Shown: one piece after another, positions 8,784 to 18,112 of the stretch
Numbering within the stretch: the first letter of the stretch is position 1
Layout: the number at the start of each line of letters is the position of its first letter
Source of the DNA: Accumulibacter sp.
GTDB taxonomy: Bacteria; Pseudomonadota; Gammaproteobacteria; Burkholderiales; Rhodocyclaceae
Length of the DNA stretch: 64,000 nt
Assembly (NCBI GenBank): GCA_024235695.1
Contig: JACKLX010000002.1
Coordinates: forward strand, 186,001 to 250,000
Reading direction: 5' to 3'
Made by a program: the position numbers and the translations under genes
Notes under the pieces: model-generated
Database searches by the model: none
What the model was told of the DNA's origin: nothing
The model's input: the letters and a program-made list of their open reading frames with translations, nothing else

Positions 8784-9938
8784 ATGAGTCCTGTTGTTTC
8801 GCACTGCCGACTCGCTGCCGTGCTGGCTTTGTCGATACTGCTTGCGGCCTGCAGCGGCTCGCTGCTGGAAAGCAAGAAGATCGACTACAAGACCGCGTCA
8901 GCCAACCGCGTGCCGACGCTCGAAGTGCCACCGGACCTTACCTCGCCGACCCGCGACGACCGTTATGCGGTTCCCGACACCGGCGGCGGGAAGGGTTCGG
9001 CGACCTACTCGGCCTACGCTGCCGAGCGTTCTCCGGAGAGCCGCGCACAGCAAAAGAGCGACGTTCTGCCGGAGGTCGACAACTCGCGTATCGAGCGTGC
9101 GGGGAATGAACGCTGGCTGGTGGTCAAGGGTACGCCCGAGAAACTCTGGGGACAGGTCAAGGATTTCTGGCAGGAAACCGGCTTCGTGATCGCGCTCGAT
9201 CTGCCCGATGCCGGCGTGATGGAGACCGACTGGGCCGAGAACCGCGCCAAGATTTCACAGGACTTCATCCGCAATATCCTCGGCAAGGTCATCGATTCCG
9301 TCTATTCGACAGCTGAGCGCGACAAGTTCCGCACCCGTCTCGAGCCCGGGAGCACGCCGGGAACGACCGACATCTTCATCAGCCATCGCGGGATGTACGA
9401 GATATTCATTTCCGAGGGCAAGGATCAGACACGCTGGCAACCGCGCCCGGCCGATCCGGAGCTCGAGGCGGAGATGTTGCGCCGCCTGATGATTCGCCTC
9501 GGCAGCGACGAGAAGCGGGCGACCGCGGCGTTGCAGGCGGCCAAGGAAAAACCCGTCGAGCGGGCCAAGCTTTCGCGCGGTGCCGATGGCGCCGGTACGC
9601 TCGAGGTCGAGGAGTCCTTCGATCGTGCCTGGCGGCGAGTCGGCCTGGCGCTTGATCGTGTCGGTTTCACCGTCGAAGACCGCGATCGTTCCCAAGGTCT
9701 GTATTTCGTTCGCTATGTCGATCCGGAAAGCGACGGCGACAAGCAGGGCGACGGCTTCTTCGCCAAGCTGAATCCCTTCAAGAGCAGTTCGAGCGGCAAA
9801 CCGAAGATCCAGTACCGTATTTTCGTCAAGGGCGAGGGGGGCCTGTCGACCGTACAGGTGCTGACACCCGAGGGCGGCATCGACCGCTCCGAAACGTCTA
9901 CGAAGATTCTCAATCTGCTCTACGATCAGTTGAAGTGA
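8784..9938 (+). CDS. bamC: Outer membrane protein assembly factor BamC (NlpB)
   Basis: A lipoprotein with signal peptide and lipobox (SILLAACSGS), followed by a proline-containing unstructured segment and two helix-grip domains, as in BamC of the BAM beta-barrel assembly complex. The N-terminal domain covers about residues 95-215 (RWLVVKGTPEKLWGQVKDFW) and the C-terminal one starts near 255 (TLEVEESFDRAWRRVGLALD). The start chosen is the ATG at 8784, eight bases after GGAG; an in-frame ATG at 8769 directly abuts the dapA stop and would only lengthen the region before the signal helix. The stop overlaps the start of the next gene (TGATG). Confidence 0.9.
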   Translation: MSPVVSHCRLAAVLALSILLAACSGSLLESKKIDYKTASANRVPTLEVPPDLTSPTRDDRYAVPDTGGGKGSATYSAYAAERSPESRAQQKSDVLPEVDNSRIERAGNERWLVVKGTPEKLWGQVKDFWQETGFVIALDLPDAGVMETDWAENRAKISQDFIRNILGKVIDSVYSTAERDKFRTRLEPGSTPGTTDIFISHRGMYEIFISEGKDQTRWQPRPADPELEAEMLRRLMIRLGSDEKRATAALQAAKEKPVERAKLSRGADGAGTLEVEESFDRAWRRVGLALDRVGFTVEDRDRSQGLYFVRYVDPESDGDKQGDGFFAKLNPFKSSSSGKPKIQYRIFVKGEGGLSTVQVLTPEGGIDRSETSTKILNLLYDQLK

Positions 9939-10705
9939 TGCGTTTCGCATCGCTGGGCAGTGGCAGTCAGGGCAACGCCCTGATTGTCGATGCCGGCGAG
10001 ACCAGGGTGATGGTCGACTGCGGCTTTTCGACGAAGATGGCTACCGCGAGGCTGGCCCGGCTTGGCGCCGCTCCCGACGATCTGGCGGCGATACTGGTCA
10101 CCCATGAGCATGGTGATCACGTCGGCGGCGTTTTCGCTCTTGCGCGTCGCCACCGGTTGCCCGTCTATCTCACGCACGGAACGCACGCCGCGGCTTCGCG
10201 AGGCGTCGCTTCGCTGCCGGAATGTCGAGTGATCGACGGTCACACGCCGTTCGCCATCGAAGATCTGGAAGTTACACCCTTTCCCGTGCCGCACGATGCC
10301 CGCGAACCGGTGCAGTATGCCTTCGGCGACGGCCTGCACCGGCTTGGCGTGCTGACCGATACCGGCTCGATCACTCCGCATATCGTCGATGTCCTGCAGG
10401 CTTGTGATGCCCTGGTCCTGGAGTGCAATCACGATCACGCCATGCTCGCGGCGTCGCGTTATCCGGCGGCACTGAAACAGCGCATTGCCGGCCGCTTCGG
10501 TCACCTCGAGAATCAACAGGCGGCGACGCTGCTGCGACGGATAGATGCCGGTCGCCTGCAACATCTGGTGGCGGCGCATCTGAGTCAGGAGAACAATCGA
10601 CCGGAACTGGCCGTCAGGGCGCTGGCGTCGGCGCTCGATTGCGGCGACGAGTGGATCGGCGTCGCTGACCAGGACGGTGGTTTCGGCTGGCGGCAGCTGC
10701 GTTGA
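9938..10705 (+). CDS. Metallo-beta-lactamase-fold hydrolase (WalJ/YycJ-like)
   Basis: A 255-residue single-domain metallohydrolase. The metal-binding motif THEHGDHVGGV sits at about residues 50-60, with further ligands in the NHDH segment (LECNHDHAML) and in the AAHLSQENN stretch near residue 210. It resembles the YycJ/WalJ group, proposed nucleases or phosphodiesterases; its substrate is unknown. The ATG overlaps the bamC TGA by one base, so translation is likely coupled. It is the last gene of dapA-bamC-hydrolase and is followed within 20 bases by a strong terminator. Confidence 0.85.
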   Translation: MRFASLGSGSQGNALIVDAGETRVMVDCGFSTKMATARLARLGAAPDDLAAILVTHEHGDHVGGVFALARRHRLPVYLTHGTHAAASRGVASLPECRVIDGHTPFAIEDLEVTPFPVPHDAREPVQYAFGDGLHRLGVLTDTGSITPHIVDVLQACDALVLECNHDHAMLAASRYPAALKQRIAGRFGHLENQQAATLLRRIDAGRLQHLVAAHLSQENNRPELAVRALASALDCGDEWIGVADQDGGFGWRQLR

Positions 10706-10723
10706 GGGCCGCTACCGCTGACG

Positions 10724-10756
10724 GAAAAAAACCGGCGCGAGCCGGTTTTTTTTTTT
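10724..10756. terminator. Bidirectional rho-independent terminator
   Basis: AACCGGC (10730-10736) and GCCGGTT (10741-10747) form a seven-pair stem around a GCGA tetraloop. The stem is flanked by an A-run on the left (10725-10731) and eleven T residues on the right (10746-10756). It can end transcription from the dapA-bamC-hydrolase side and, on the other strand, from the lipoprotein gene that ends at 10774. This is the clearest intrinsic terminator in the window. Confidence 0.9.
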
Positions 10757-10773
10757 GGATGCCGGAGCAATCG

Positions 10774-11118
10774 TTACTTCTTCATCGCATCCTTGGCCGC
10801 ATCGCCAGCGCCCTGGGCAGCGGCGCCAGCCGCTTCCTTGGCCTTGTCCGCGGCAGCGTCGGCCATCGGCTTGGCAGCGTCCGCGGCGGCGTCGGTCATC
10901 GGCTTGGCGGCGTCGGCGGGAGCAGCGGGAGCGGCAGCAGGAGCGGCGGCGTCGGCCGGCGCGGCGGCAGGTGCAGCGGCCGGAGTCGCATCCGCAGGCG
11001 CGGCTGCAGGAGCAGCGGCCGGGGCGGGCGCAGCGGCCGGAGCCGGGGGCGCTTCCTTCTTGCCACAGGCGGTGACGGCCAGAGCAAGTAGTGCGGCAAC
11101 GAGCAGCGAGTGTTTCAT
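10774..11118 (-). CDS. Small Ala/Pro-rich lipoprotein
   Basis: A 114-residue protein: signal peptide and lipobox (LALAVTACGKKE), then repeats built almost only of Ala, Pro and Asp (PAAAPAPAAAP, AAPADA) and a C-terminal Ala/Lys/Asp-rich stretch likely to be helical (DAAKPMTDAAADAAKPMADA). This composition resembles small outer-membrane lipoproteins with helical tails, but no named family is recognisable. The ATG at 11118 is preceded by AGGAACC and gives the lipoprotein signal; a longer in-frame extension has no signal and is rejected. Both neighbours on this strand are separated by more than 200 bases, so it is probably monocistronic. Confidence 0.75.
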   Translation of the reverse strand: MKHSLLVAALLALAVTACGKKEAPPAPAAAPAPAAAPAAAPADATPAAAPAAAPADAAAPAAAPAAPADAAKPMTDAAADAAKPMADAAADKAKEAAGAAAQGAGDAAKDAMKK

Positions 11119-11358
11119 GATGGGGTTCCTTATGGTATTGGCAGTGAGATGACTACAACGAGCGAGTGGCTGGACGGTTGACCGTTCGGTCCATCGATCG
11201 GCTGACAATTCTAGCACTGGTCGCGGCTGTCCGCGAGTCTCGATTGCTGCGATGCGGTAGCGGTTGGCGCCGCGCTACGCGTGTAGCTATCGGCGCTATT
11301 GGTGGCGGAAACGAATGTCTCGCCGCGGCGCAGCAGCGATGATCGCGCTCGTCAGCGG

Positions 11359-11706
11359 TCAGCGGGAAGCGGCTTCGGGAAGAAGGAAGCGCGGTTCGAT
11401 CCAGCCAAGGGCGACCGCGAAAAACAGGCCGATCAGCAGCGCCAGGAGCACTGTCACCAAGGTCCCGAGGATCATGTGGTCGGAAAACGCGCGCCGTGCC
11501 CAACCGCGCAGACCGAGGTAATCGGCGATCGACAGGCGGCGGGGAGCGGCCGAGGGATCGCCGTCCTCGACTTTTTCGATGAATCGAAGGCCGCATTCCT
11601 GGCAGCGGAATGGCGCCTGGTGCTTCAGGCGAAGGGCCGTTCCTTCCTTGGGACCGCGCCGCCTCGAGCGGCGGACATCTTCCGAAAAGCAGCTGGGGCA
11701 TTTCAT
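11359..11706 (-). CDS. Zinc-ribbon protein with one C-terminal membrane helix
   Basis: A 115-residue protein with two CxxC knuckles (CPSC at residues 3-6 and CQEC at 35-38) forming a zinc ribbon, a short linker and one hydrophobic helix at about 78-100, near the C-terminus. Small zinc-ribbon membrane proteins of this kind have no known function; the ribbon would face the cytoplasm. The ATG at 11706 places the first CxxC at the very N-terminus as is usual; a longer frame upstream adds a basic region with no similarity. I could not find an obvious operon partner: the gene is divergent from the small exported protein starting at 11935. Confidence 0.72.
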   Translation of the reverse strand: MKCPSCFSEDVRRSRRRGPKEGTALRLKHQAPFRCQECGLRFIEKVEDGDPSAAPRRLSIADYLGLRGWARRAFSDHMILGTLVTVLLALLIGLFFAVALGWIEPRFLLPEAASR

Positions 11707-11934
11707 GGCAGCACGCGAGACTCCGACTGGTAAACCGCACCGGGGCGCCGTTGATGATCGCATCGCAGGCAGCGAACATTACAGCACTGATTTTATAGCG
11801 TTCGAAAAACCGTGCCGTGACTATTGTCATGAACCGGGCAAGGTTCTCGGCCGGCGCTGCGTGTTTCCTGTTGGCGTCCTGCCGCCTGCGGGTGCGCTGC
11901 CTTGCCATCTCGAGGAAGTGTTACACTTGCCGTC

Positions 11935-12408
11935 ATGCGCCCGCCATCGTTCCTTGTTGTGCTATGGCTTGCGACGGCCGGCCAGGCTGTCGCGGGGACC
12001 CTGGCGATGCGTGCTGGCGTGCTGATCGGTCCGTGGTACGCGCCGTACGGTGCGCCCTATCCGGCACCTTTTGTCTATGATTCGCTCGGGCGCTGTCTGT
12101 CGCCCTACAATTGCCCCGACTACGAGCAGTTCAGGCAGTTCCTCGATCGCTACGAGCGCAACTACGGCCAGCGCCTTGCGCCGTCGCCGGTGTTGGCGGC
12201 GCCGCTGCAGCCGCGCGACGTCGCACCGACGCCGGAAGCGCACATCCAGCCCGCCTACCGCGGTGCGAGCCAGATTCGCCCGGAGTTCAGACGAAGCGGC
12301 GAGCCGCTCGAACCGGGTTCAAAGGCGGCAAAGCCGGCAGCCAAGCGGCCTCCGGAGGAATTGCGATCGTCGCGGCGCGGGACAGCGCCAGATGATCGGG
12401 GGCGATGA
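11935..12408 (+). CDS. Small exported proline-rich protein of unknown function
   Basis: A 157-residue protein beginning with a good Sec signal peptide (MRPPSFLVVLWLATAGQAVAG), then a Tyr/Pro-rich segment (GPWYAPYGAPYPAPFVYDSL), two cysteines close together (RCLSPYNCPDY) that could form a disulfide, a predicted helix (YEQFRQFLDRYERNYG) and a basic, low-complexity C-terminus. I do not recognise the family. The ATG at 11935 is chosen because the signal peptide begins there; GAGGAAG lies about 16 bases upstream, rather far. It probably acts in the periplasm. The following 144 bases before the transporter gene hold nothing I can identify. Confidence 0.6.
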   Translation: MRPPSFLVVLWLATAGQAVAGTLAMRAGVLIGPWYAPYGAPYPAPFVYDSLGRCLSPYNCPDYEQFRQFLDRYERNYGQRLAPSPVLAAPLQPRDVAPTPEAHIQPAYRGASQIRPEFRRSGEPLEPGSKAAKPAAKRPPEELRSSRRGTAPDDRGR

Positions 12409-12552
12409 CCTCGCCGGGCGTTCGCTGACGCGCCCGGGTGACGCCCGGCGCCAGCCTCCTGTCTCGGGTGCGCCCAGGCATGCGGCATGGCCGGTTTTCG
12501 CCGGCCACTTGCCCGAACGCCTGCTCGCCCGCTGCCAAGCGCTCGCTCGCCG

Positions 12553-13800
12553 GTGAATCCTGTTCTGCAGGCCGCCATCGGCTACCTGATGCTCCTCGGC
12601 CTGGCCTGGGTGAACTCGTCGCGGCGTCGCGCGATCCCCTGGCGAACGGTGTTCGGTGGCGTTTGCCTGCAGTTCCTTCTGGCGCTGGTGATCCTGCGGC
12701 TGCCGGGCGCGAAGGAGGTCTTTGCGTCGTGCAACGACGCCTTGCTGGCGATCGCAGCTGCCACTCGCCAAGGAACCAGTCTGGTTTTCGGCTTCCTCGG
12801 AGGGGCCGCGCTGCCCTATGCCGAAAGTTCTTCTGGGGCGAGCTTCGTGTTGGCGTTTCAGGCCTTGCCGGTGGTCCTGGTGATGAGCGCGCTGTCGGCG
12901 GTGCTCTACCACTGGCGCGTCCTGCCCTTGCTGGTGCGTGCTTTTTCGGTGGTGCTCGAGAGGATCCTGGCGGTCGGTGGTGCGGTCGGGATGTCCACGG
13001 CGGCCAACGTCTTTGTCGGCATGGTCGAAGCACCGCTGCTGATTCGTCCCTACCTGGCGGCGGTCAGTCGCGGCGAGATGTTCATCATCCTCACCGCCGG
13101 CATGGCCAGCGTCGCCGGCACGGTGATGGCCCTCTACGCCAGCATTCTCGGCGCAGTCGTTCCCGACGCGCTGGGCCACATCCTCACCGCATCGTTCATC
13201 AGCGCGCCGGCGGCGATCGTCTTCGCGGTCATCCTGGTACCGCCCGAGGGCCCGCCGGTCGGTCGCGATAGGCACTTGCCGCAAACCGACCGCAGCACCA
13301 TGGAAGCCGTCACCCGCGGTACCGGCGAGGGGGTCGGGCTGTTGATCAACATCGTCGCCATGCTGATCGTCCTGGTGGCGCTGGTCAGCCTCACCAACCG
13401 GCTACTTGGCCTGTTGCCCTTGGTGGACGGTGCGAGCTTGTCCCTGCAGCGTCTGCTCGGCTGGCTGATGGCGCCGATGGCGTGGATGGCCGGCGTTCCC
13501 TGGGCCGAGGCGCCGGCCGCGGGTGCCCTGCTGGGAACCAAGACGGTACTCAACGAACTGGTCGCCTATCTCGACATGGCGCGGCTGCCGGCGGACGCGC
13601 TGGCACCGCGCAGCAAGCTGATCATGACCTACGCGCTGTGTGGCTTTGCCAACCTCGGCAGCCTCGGAATACTGCTTGGCGGAATGTGTGCCATGGCCCC
13701 CGAGCGGCGGGCCGAGATCGTTCAGCTCGGTCCGCGGACGCTGATTTCGGGGACGCTGGCAACCCTCTCCAGTGGCAGCGTCGTCGCCATGCTGCTGTGA
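12553..13800 (+). CDS. Concentrative nucleoside transporter (CNT/NupC family)
   Basis: A polytopic membrane protein of about 415 residues with the CNT architecture: an N-terminal three-helix unit, the nucleoside-recognition gate domain (about residues 90-200) and a C-terminal domain. Typical motifs are VFGFLGG, GMSTAANVFVGMVEAPLLIRPYL, the ETVMAL-like stretch reading GTVMALYA, and TYALCGFANLGSLGI. CNTs import nucleosides with protons or sodium. The start is uncertain: a GTG at 12553 immediately before the first membrane helix is preferred, whereas an ATG at 12487 would add 22 Arg/Pro-rich residues; neither has a strong ribosome site. It is convergent with the YbjQ-family gene, and a perfect GCTGGCG/CGCCAGC hairpin (13816-13832) lies between them. 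Confidence 0.87.
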   Translation: MNPVLQAAIGYLMLLGLAWVNSSRRRAIPWRTVFGGVCLQFLLALVILRLPGAKEVFASCNDALLAIAAATRQGTSLVFGFLGGAALPYAESSSGASFVLAFQALPVVLVMSALSAVLYHWRVLPLLVRAFSVVLERILAVGGAVGMSTAANVFVGMVEAPLLIRPYLAAVSRGEMFIILTAGMASVAGTVMALYASILGAVVPDALGHILTASFISAPAAIVFAVILVPPEGPPVGRDRHLPQTDRSTMEAVTRGTGEGVGLLINIVAMLIVLVALVSLTNRLLGLLPLVDGASLSLQRLLGWLMAPMAWMAGVPWAEAPAAGALLGTKTVLNELVAYLDMARLPADALAPRSKLIMTYALCGFANLGSLGILLGGMCAMAPERRAEIVQLGPRTLISGTLATLSSGSVVAMLL

Positions 13801-13840
13801 GCCCACGAGTTTGCCGCTGGCGTCTCGCCAGCCGGCACGG

Positions 13841-14161
13841 CTACTCGATCAGCACGGCGGTGCCGCTGGCCGAGACCATCAGCATGCCGTTGCTCTGGCC
13901 CAGGACCTGGTAGTCGAGGTCCACGCCGACCACCGCGTTGGCTCCCAGTTCCTGGGCGCGCTGGCGGAGTTCCTGGAGGGCGATGTCGCGTGCGCGCTGC
14001 AGTTCTTTTTCGTAGGTCGCCGACCTGCCGCCGACCAGGTCGCGAATGCCGGCAAACAGATCCTTGAAGAGATTGGCGCCGAGAATCGCTTCGCCGGCGA
14101 CGACGCCGTAGTAGCGGGTGATCTTCTTGCCCTCGATGTGGTGCGTGGTAGTGACTTGCAT
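13841..14161 (-). CDS. YbjQ/UPF0145 family protein (DUF74)
   Basis: A 106-residue protein matching the YbjQ fold along its length: [20 protein letters not shown] at the N-terminus, [14 protein letters not shown] and the C-terminal [16 protein letters not shown] stretch. Members form small oligomeric rings and are sometimes annotated as heavy-metal-binding, but the role is not established. The ATG at 14161 is the natural start for the family; the longer frame upstream has no similarity. The gene lies downstream of cobT on the same strand with a 226-base gap in which I see no other gene. Confidence 0.85.
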   Translation of the reverse strand: MQVTTTHHIEGKKITRYYGVVAGEAILGANLFKDLFAGIRDLVGGRSATYEKELQRARDIALQELRQRAQELGANAVVGVDLDYQVLGQSNGMLMVSASGTAVLIE

Positions 14162-14387
14162 GTCTGCTCCGCAGTGGTGGTGGTTGGTGTGGCATGACTG
14201 GCCGTTCAACGCCGGAAAGCAAACACCGCCGGCCAGCGACGGAGCCCCGGTTTTCGTCGCTGCCGCCGAGCAGCCGCGGGGCGGCGCGTTCCGGGCCGCG
14301 CTGCCCCACTGCCAGCAGAATATATCGGGCCCGGCGCGGACTGTACAGCCGCGTGACTGCCCTTGCCGGGTTGCTGACGGCGCGCCG

Positions 14388-15422
14388 TCAGGCCTGGCCG
14401 CTGACCCCGGCCGACGCGAAGCTGGCCATCTCGTTGAGGAAAGCGGCCGCGGCACGGACCAGCGGCCAGGCGAGCGCCGCGCCGGTTCCTTCGCCAAGGC
14501 GCAGCCCGAGATCGAGCAGCGGCTCGGCGTGCAGTGCGTGCAATTGCGCCAGATGCCCCGGTTCTGCCGAGCGATGACAGAAAACACAGTAATCGCCAAT
14601 GTTGGGGGCGATGGCGGCGGCCACCAGCAGTGCCGAGGTGACGATGAAACCGTCGACCAGCAGCAGCACCCGGCGCTCGGCGGCGGCAAGCATCGCGCCG
14701 GCGATCATCGCGATTTCAAAGCCTCCGAACTCGGCCAGCACGGTCAACGCGTCGGCCTCCGGCGCGAGTGCCGCACGGCGCGTCGCCTGCGCCAACAAGC
14801 GCTGTTTGCGGGCCAGTCCAGCGTCGTCGAGGCCGGTGCCGCGGCCGACGCAGTCGGCCAGTGGCGTACCGGTCAGATGGTGTGTGAGCAGCGCCGCGGC
14901 GGCCGAATTGCCGATCCCCATTTCGCCGAAAGCGAGCACCCGGCAGCCCTGGTCGGCGAGTCCGCGGGCAATGGCGGCGCCCCGGGCAAGCGCGGTGTCG
15001 CGTTCGCTCGCGCTCATCGCCGGCTGCTCGAGGTAGTTGTGCGTGCCGGCGGCGATCTTGGCGTCTACCAGCCCCGGACGAACGCCGAAGTCGTACGCGA
15101 CGCCGGCGTCGATGATCTGCAGGGACAAGCCGTTCTGGCGCGCGAAAACGTTGATTGCCGCGCCGCCGGCAAGGAAATTCTCGACCATCTGCCAGGTCAC
15201 TTCCGGTGGATAGGCCGAGACACCGGCGCCGGCGGCACCGTGGTCGCCGGCGAAGACCAGCAGTTGCGGGTGGTCGAGACTGGGCGTCAAGGACTGCTGC
15301 ACCTGACCTATCTGCAAGGCCAGGCGTTCGAGGCGGCCGAGCGAACCAGGCGGCTTGGTCTTGCCGTCGATGCGCGCCTGCAGGCCGGCAACGACGGCAG
15401 TCGGCGGGATGGAAAACTGCAT
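14388..15422 (-). CDS. cobT: Nicotinate-nucleotide:dimethylbenzimidazole phosphoribosyltransferase
   Basis: A 344-residue CobT, which makes alpha-ribazole phosphate, the lower ligand precursor of cobalamin. Recognisable blocks are [14 protein letters not shown] near the N-terminus, the [20 protein letters not shown] motif, [14 protein letters not shown] in the centre and the catalytic glutamate in [12 protein letters not shown] near the C-terminus. Length is normal. It is divergent from cobU with 58 bases between the start codons, so promoters for the two must overlap there. The usual partner cobS (cobalamin synthase) is not next to it in this window. Confidence 0.96.
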   Translation of the reverse strand: MQFSIPPTAVVAGLQARIDGKTKPPGSLGRLERLALQIGQVQQSLTPSLDHPQLLVFAGDHGAAGAGVSAYPPEVTWQMVENFLAGGAAINVFARQNGLSLQIIDAGVAYDFGVRPGLVDAKIAAGTHNYLEQPAMSASERDTALARGAAIARGLADQGCRVLAFGEMGIGNSAAAALLTHHLTGTPLADCVGRGTGLDDAGLARKQRLLAQATRRAALAPEADALTVLAEFGGFEIAMIAGAMLAAAERRVLLLVDGFIVTSALLVAAAIAPNIGDYCVFCHRSAEPGHLAQLHALHAEPLLDLGLRLGEGTGAALAWPLVRAAAAFLNEMASFASAGVSGQA

Positions 15423-15480
15423 TTTCTGGCGATCCCCGGCAAAGCTCGCGATTCTACCCCGTCATGCTAATCTTCGCGGC

Positions 15481-16026
15481 ATGCGAGAACTGATCATTGG
15501 CGGCGCCCGCTCGGGCAAGAGCTCGCTGGCGGAACGACACGCGAGCGAGAGCGGCCTGCAGGTGGTCTATGTGGCCACTGCGCAGGCGCTCGATGGCGAA
15601 ATGGCGCGGCGTATCGAACACCATCGGGCGAGGCGTTGTGCCGATTGGCGAGTTGTCGAGGCGCCCCTCGACCTGGCGGGCGCGCTGCGTCGACACGCCG
15701 CACCGGGCGTCTGCCTGCTGGTCGATTGTCTGACCTTGTGGCTGTCGAACCTGCTGTTTGCCGGCGACGCGGCGCGGCAGGCAGAAGCTGGCGAGGCGCT
15801 CGCCTGCCGGACCTTCGACGACGCGGTCGAGGCGCTGCTCGACGCCCTGCCGCAACTGCCCGGGCGGCAGATCCTGGTGTCGAACGAGGTCGGCTCGGGT
15901 ATCGTGCCGATGGCTGCATTGTCGCGCCTGTTCGCCGACCAGCAGGGCCGCCTGAACCAGCGCGTGGCCGCCGCGTGCGACCGGGTTACGCTGGTCGTCG
16001 CCGGTTTGCCACTCGCCCTGCGCTAG
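15481..16026 (+). CDS. cobU: Adenosylcobinamide kinase / adenosylcobinamide-phosphate guanylyltransferase
   Basis: A 181-residue CobU/CobP enzyme that phosphorylates adenosylcobinamide and then transfers GMP to it. The P-loop GGARSGKSS is at residues 7-15, the adjacent histidines at 47-48 (IEHHRARR) include the guanylylated residue, and LVDCLTLWLSNLL and VSNEVGSGIVP are the other conserved blocks. The ATG at 15481 puts the P-loop at its usual distance from the N-terminus. It stands divergent to cobT and is followed, after 80 bases, by a universal stress protein gene unrelated to cobalamin. Confidence 0.95.
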   Translation: MRELIIGGARSGKSSLAERHASESGLQVVYVATAQALDGEMARRIEHHRARRCADWRVVEAPLDLAGALRRHAAPGVCLLVDCLTLWLSNLLFAGDAARQAEAGEALACRTFDDAVEALLDALPQLPGRQILVSNEVGSGIVPMAALSRLFADQQGRLNQRVAAACDRVTLVVAGLPLALR

Positions 16027-16105
16027 CTCGTGCTGTTTTCTGACAGCGCAGGGGTGCTATTCTTCAGCTTGTCCGACAACTTTGCAATTCGAGGAGCAGT
16101 GGAAG

Positions 16106-16570
16106 ATGTACAAGCGAATCATGGTCGCCCTCGACCAGAGCTTCATGACCGGCAGGGTGCTGGCAACGGCCGTCGAACTGGCGAAAGCTACCGGCGCGCA
16201 GGTGGCGATCTGCCACGCCATCGACGAAACGCTGCTCGCCCAGCGGGAAGTCGCGATGATGCTGCCGAACAGCGTCGGCAAGACCGAGGCGCGCTTGCGG
16301 CTCGGCGCCCGCGGCTTCCTCGACCAGGCCGCCGAAACCGCGCGTACAGCAGGGCTGGAGGTCGAAATCAAGGTCGTCGAATCGGAGCACAAGCACGTCT
16401 CGGACATGCTCATCGAGGCCGCGGCCGAATGGCAGGCCGACCTGCTGGTGGTCGGCACGCACGGTCGTCGCGGCATCGAGCGCTACTTCGTCGGCAGCGT
16501 CGCCGAGCGCCTGGTACGCAAGGGTCGCCGCTCGCTGCTGCTGGTTCGCGGCGAAGCGCCGGACGATTGA
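16106..16570 (+). CDS. Universal stress protein (UspA family)
   Basis: A 154-residue single UspA domain. It starts with the typical MYKRIMVALDQS strand and ends with the ATP-binding motif VVGTHGRRGIERYFVGSVAE, which keeps the G-2x-G-9x-G(S/T) spacing, so it probably binds nucleotide. The ATG at 16106 has GAGGAG nine bases upstream; an in-frame ATG at 16082 is less likely. USPs help survival under starvation or oxidative stress. It is convergent with cobQ, whose stop is 28 bases beyond its own. Confidence 0.92.
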   Translation: MYKRIMVALDQSFMTGRVLATAVELAKATGAQVAICHAIDETLLAQREVAMMLPNSVGKTEARLRLGARGFLDQAAETARTAGLEVEIKVVESEHKHVSDMLIEAAAEWQADLLVVGTHGRRGIERYFVGSVAERLVRKGRRSLLLVRGEAPDD

Positions 16571-16598
16571 TCTCGGCCGGCATTGTCATCCGGCATCG

Positions 16599-18077
16599 TC
16601 AGGCGATTGCCTTGGCCGGCAGCCACGCCGCGAGCTGGCGAAGATCGAGGTGGCGTTCGACCGCGTCGGCGAGTCGGTCGAGGTCGTCCTGCCGCCGTTG
16701 TCGCGGATCGAAGTCGTGTACCGGCCGGTGGCCGGCCCATGCCAGCAGCGCGTTCAGCGCCGGTGGCGAGTCGAACAGGCCGTGGCAGTAGGTCGCCAGG
16801 ATCTGTCCGTCTGCCGACAATGCGCCGTCGGGCTGACCGCCGAGCAGTAGCGCCGGCCTCGACAGGCCCTCGCCGCGCGTCACCCCCATGTGGATCCGGT
16901 AGCCGGCGACCGCCGCCGATCCCGGCAGCTGCAGCTCGCCACTGACATTCTGCAGCGTTTTCTCGGCGGCCAGTCGCGTTTCGTAGTCCAGCCATGCCAA
17001 TCCCGCCGTGCTGCCGCGAGAGCCTTCGATTCCCAGCGGATCGTGCAGTTGTCGGCCGAGCATCTGCAGGCCGCCGCAAATGCCGATCAGCTTGCCGCCA
17101 TAGCGCAGGTGGCGAGCGATCGCCTCCTCCCAGCCCTGCGCTCGCAGCCAGGCCAGGTCGGCCTGCACCGCCTTGGAGCCCGGCAAGACGATCAGGTCGC
17201 AGGCCGGCGGCGGTTCGTTGGGCCCGACGAAACGAAAATCAACTTCCGGGTGGAAGCGCAGCGGATCGAGATCGTTGTGATTTGAAATCCGCGGGTAGGC
17301 CGGGCTGATGACCCGCAGTGCGGCCGCGTCCTTGTCTTCGCTGCCGCACGGCAAGGCGTCCTCGGCGTCGAGGTAGAGGCCGTGCAGATACGGCAGCACG
17401 CCCAGTACCGGCTTGCCGGTACGCTCCTCGAGCCAGCGCAGGCCACCTTCGAGCAGACCGATGTCGCCGCGAAAGCGGTTGATCACGAAGCCCTTGACGC
17501 GCGCCTGCTCGCCAGGCGAGAGCAGGTCGAGAGTGCCGCAGAGGTGCGCGAAAACGCCGCCGCGATCGATGTCGGCGATCAGGATCACCGGACAGTCGAC
17601 CGCCTCGGCGAAACCCATGTTGGCGATGTCGCGGTCGCGCAGGTTGATCTCGGCGGGGCTGCCGGCGCCTTCGACCAGCAGGCACTCGTACTGCGCGCCG
17701 AGGCGCTGCCACGATTCGAGGACAGCCTTCATCGCCCGCGGCTTGTAGGCATGGTAGTCGCGTGCGTCGAGGTCGGTCAGCACCTTGCCGTGGATGATCA
17801 CCTGCGCCCGCTGGTCGGTCGCCGGTTTCAGCAATACCGGATTGAAGTCGGAATGCGCCGGCACGCCGGCGGCGAGCGCCTGCAACGCCTGAGCCCGGCC
17901 GATCTCGCCGCCGTCACTGGTGACCGCCGAGTTGAGTGCCATGTTCTGTGGTTTGAAGGGGGCGACGCGCACGCCGCGACGCTGCAGGATGCGGCACAGG
18001 GCGGCGACCAGCGTGCTCTTGCCGGCATCGGAAGTGCAGCCCTGAACCATCAGGCTGGGGGTGGGGCGCTCGTTCAT
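16599..18077 (-). CDS. cobQ: Cobyric acid synthase
   Basis: A 492-residue CobQ/CbiP, which amidates four side chains of adenosylcobyrinic acid a,c-diamide using glutamine and ATP. The N-terminal dethiobiotin-synthetase-like domain carries the P-loop ([10 protein letters not shown]) and [20 protein letters not shown]; the C-terminal class I glutaminase-like domain carries the nucleophile elbow [11 protein letters not shown] and the His in ATYCHGLFD. Start at 18077 ([13 protein letters not shown]) fits the family; a longer frame upstream is unsupported. It is divergent from cbiB across 35 bases. Confidence 0.96.
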   Translation of the reverse strand: MNERPTPSLMVQGCTSDAGKSTLVAALCRILQRRGVRVAPFKPQNMALNSAVTSDGGEIGRAQALQALAAGVPAHSDFNPVLLKPATDQRAQVIIHGKVLTDLDARDYHAYKPRAMKAVLESWQRLGAQYECLLVEGAGSPAEINLRDRDIANMGFAEAVDCPVILIADIDRGGVFAHLCGTLDLLSPGEQARVKGFVINRFRGDIGLLEGGLRWLEERTGKPVLGVLPYLHGLYLDAEDALPCGSEDKDAAALRVISPAYPRISNHNDLDPLRFHPEVDFRFVGPNEPPPACDLIVLPGSKAVQADLAWLRAQGWEEAIARHLRYGGKLIGICGGLQMLGRQLHDPLGIEGSRGSTAGLAWLDYETRLAAEKTLQNVSGELQLPGSAAVAGYRIHMGVTRGEGLSRPALLLGGQPDGALSADGQILATYCHGLFDSPPALNALLAWAGHRPVHDFDPRQRRQDDLDRLADAVERHLDLRQLAAWLPAKAIA

Positions 18078-18112
18078 CGTAGAATCCGGGGTTTCGTTGC
18101 CGCGATTCTCGC

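Noticed and set aside
11153..11908. Minus-strand frame of 251 codons over the zinc-ribbon gene region.
   Set aside because: Arg/Ala-rich shadow without features; the 115-residue zinc-ribbon frame inside it has CxxC pairs and a membrane helix and is the real gene.
14162..18112. Possible cobalamin riboswitch in front of the cob genes.
   Set aside because: The gaps between divergent cob genes are 58 and 35 bases, too short, and I saw no B12-box-like sequence elsewhere nearby.
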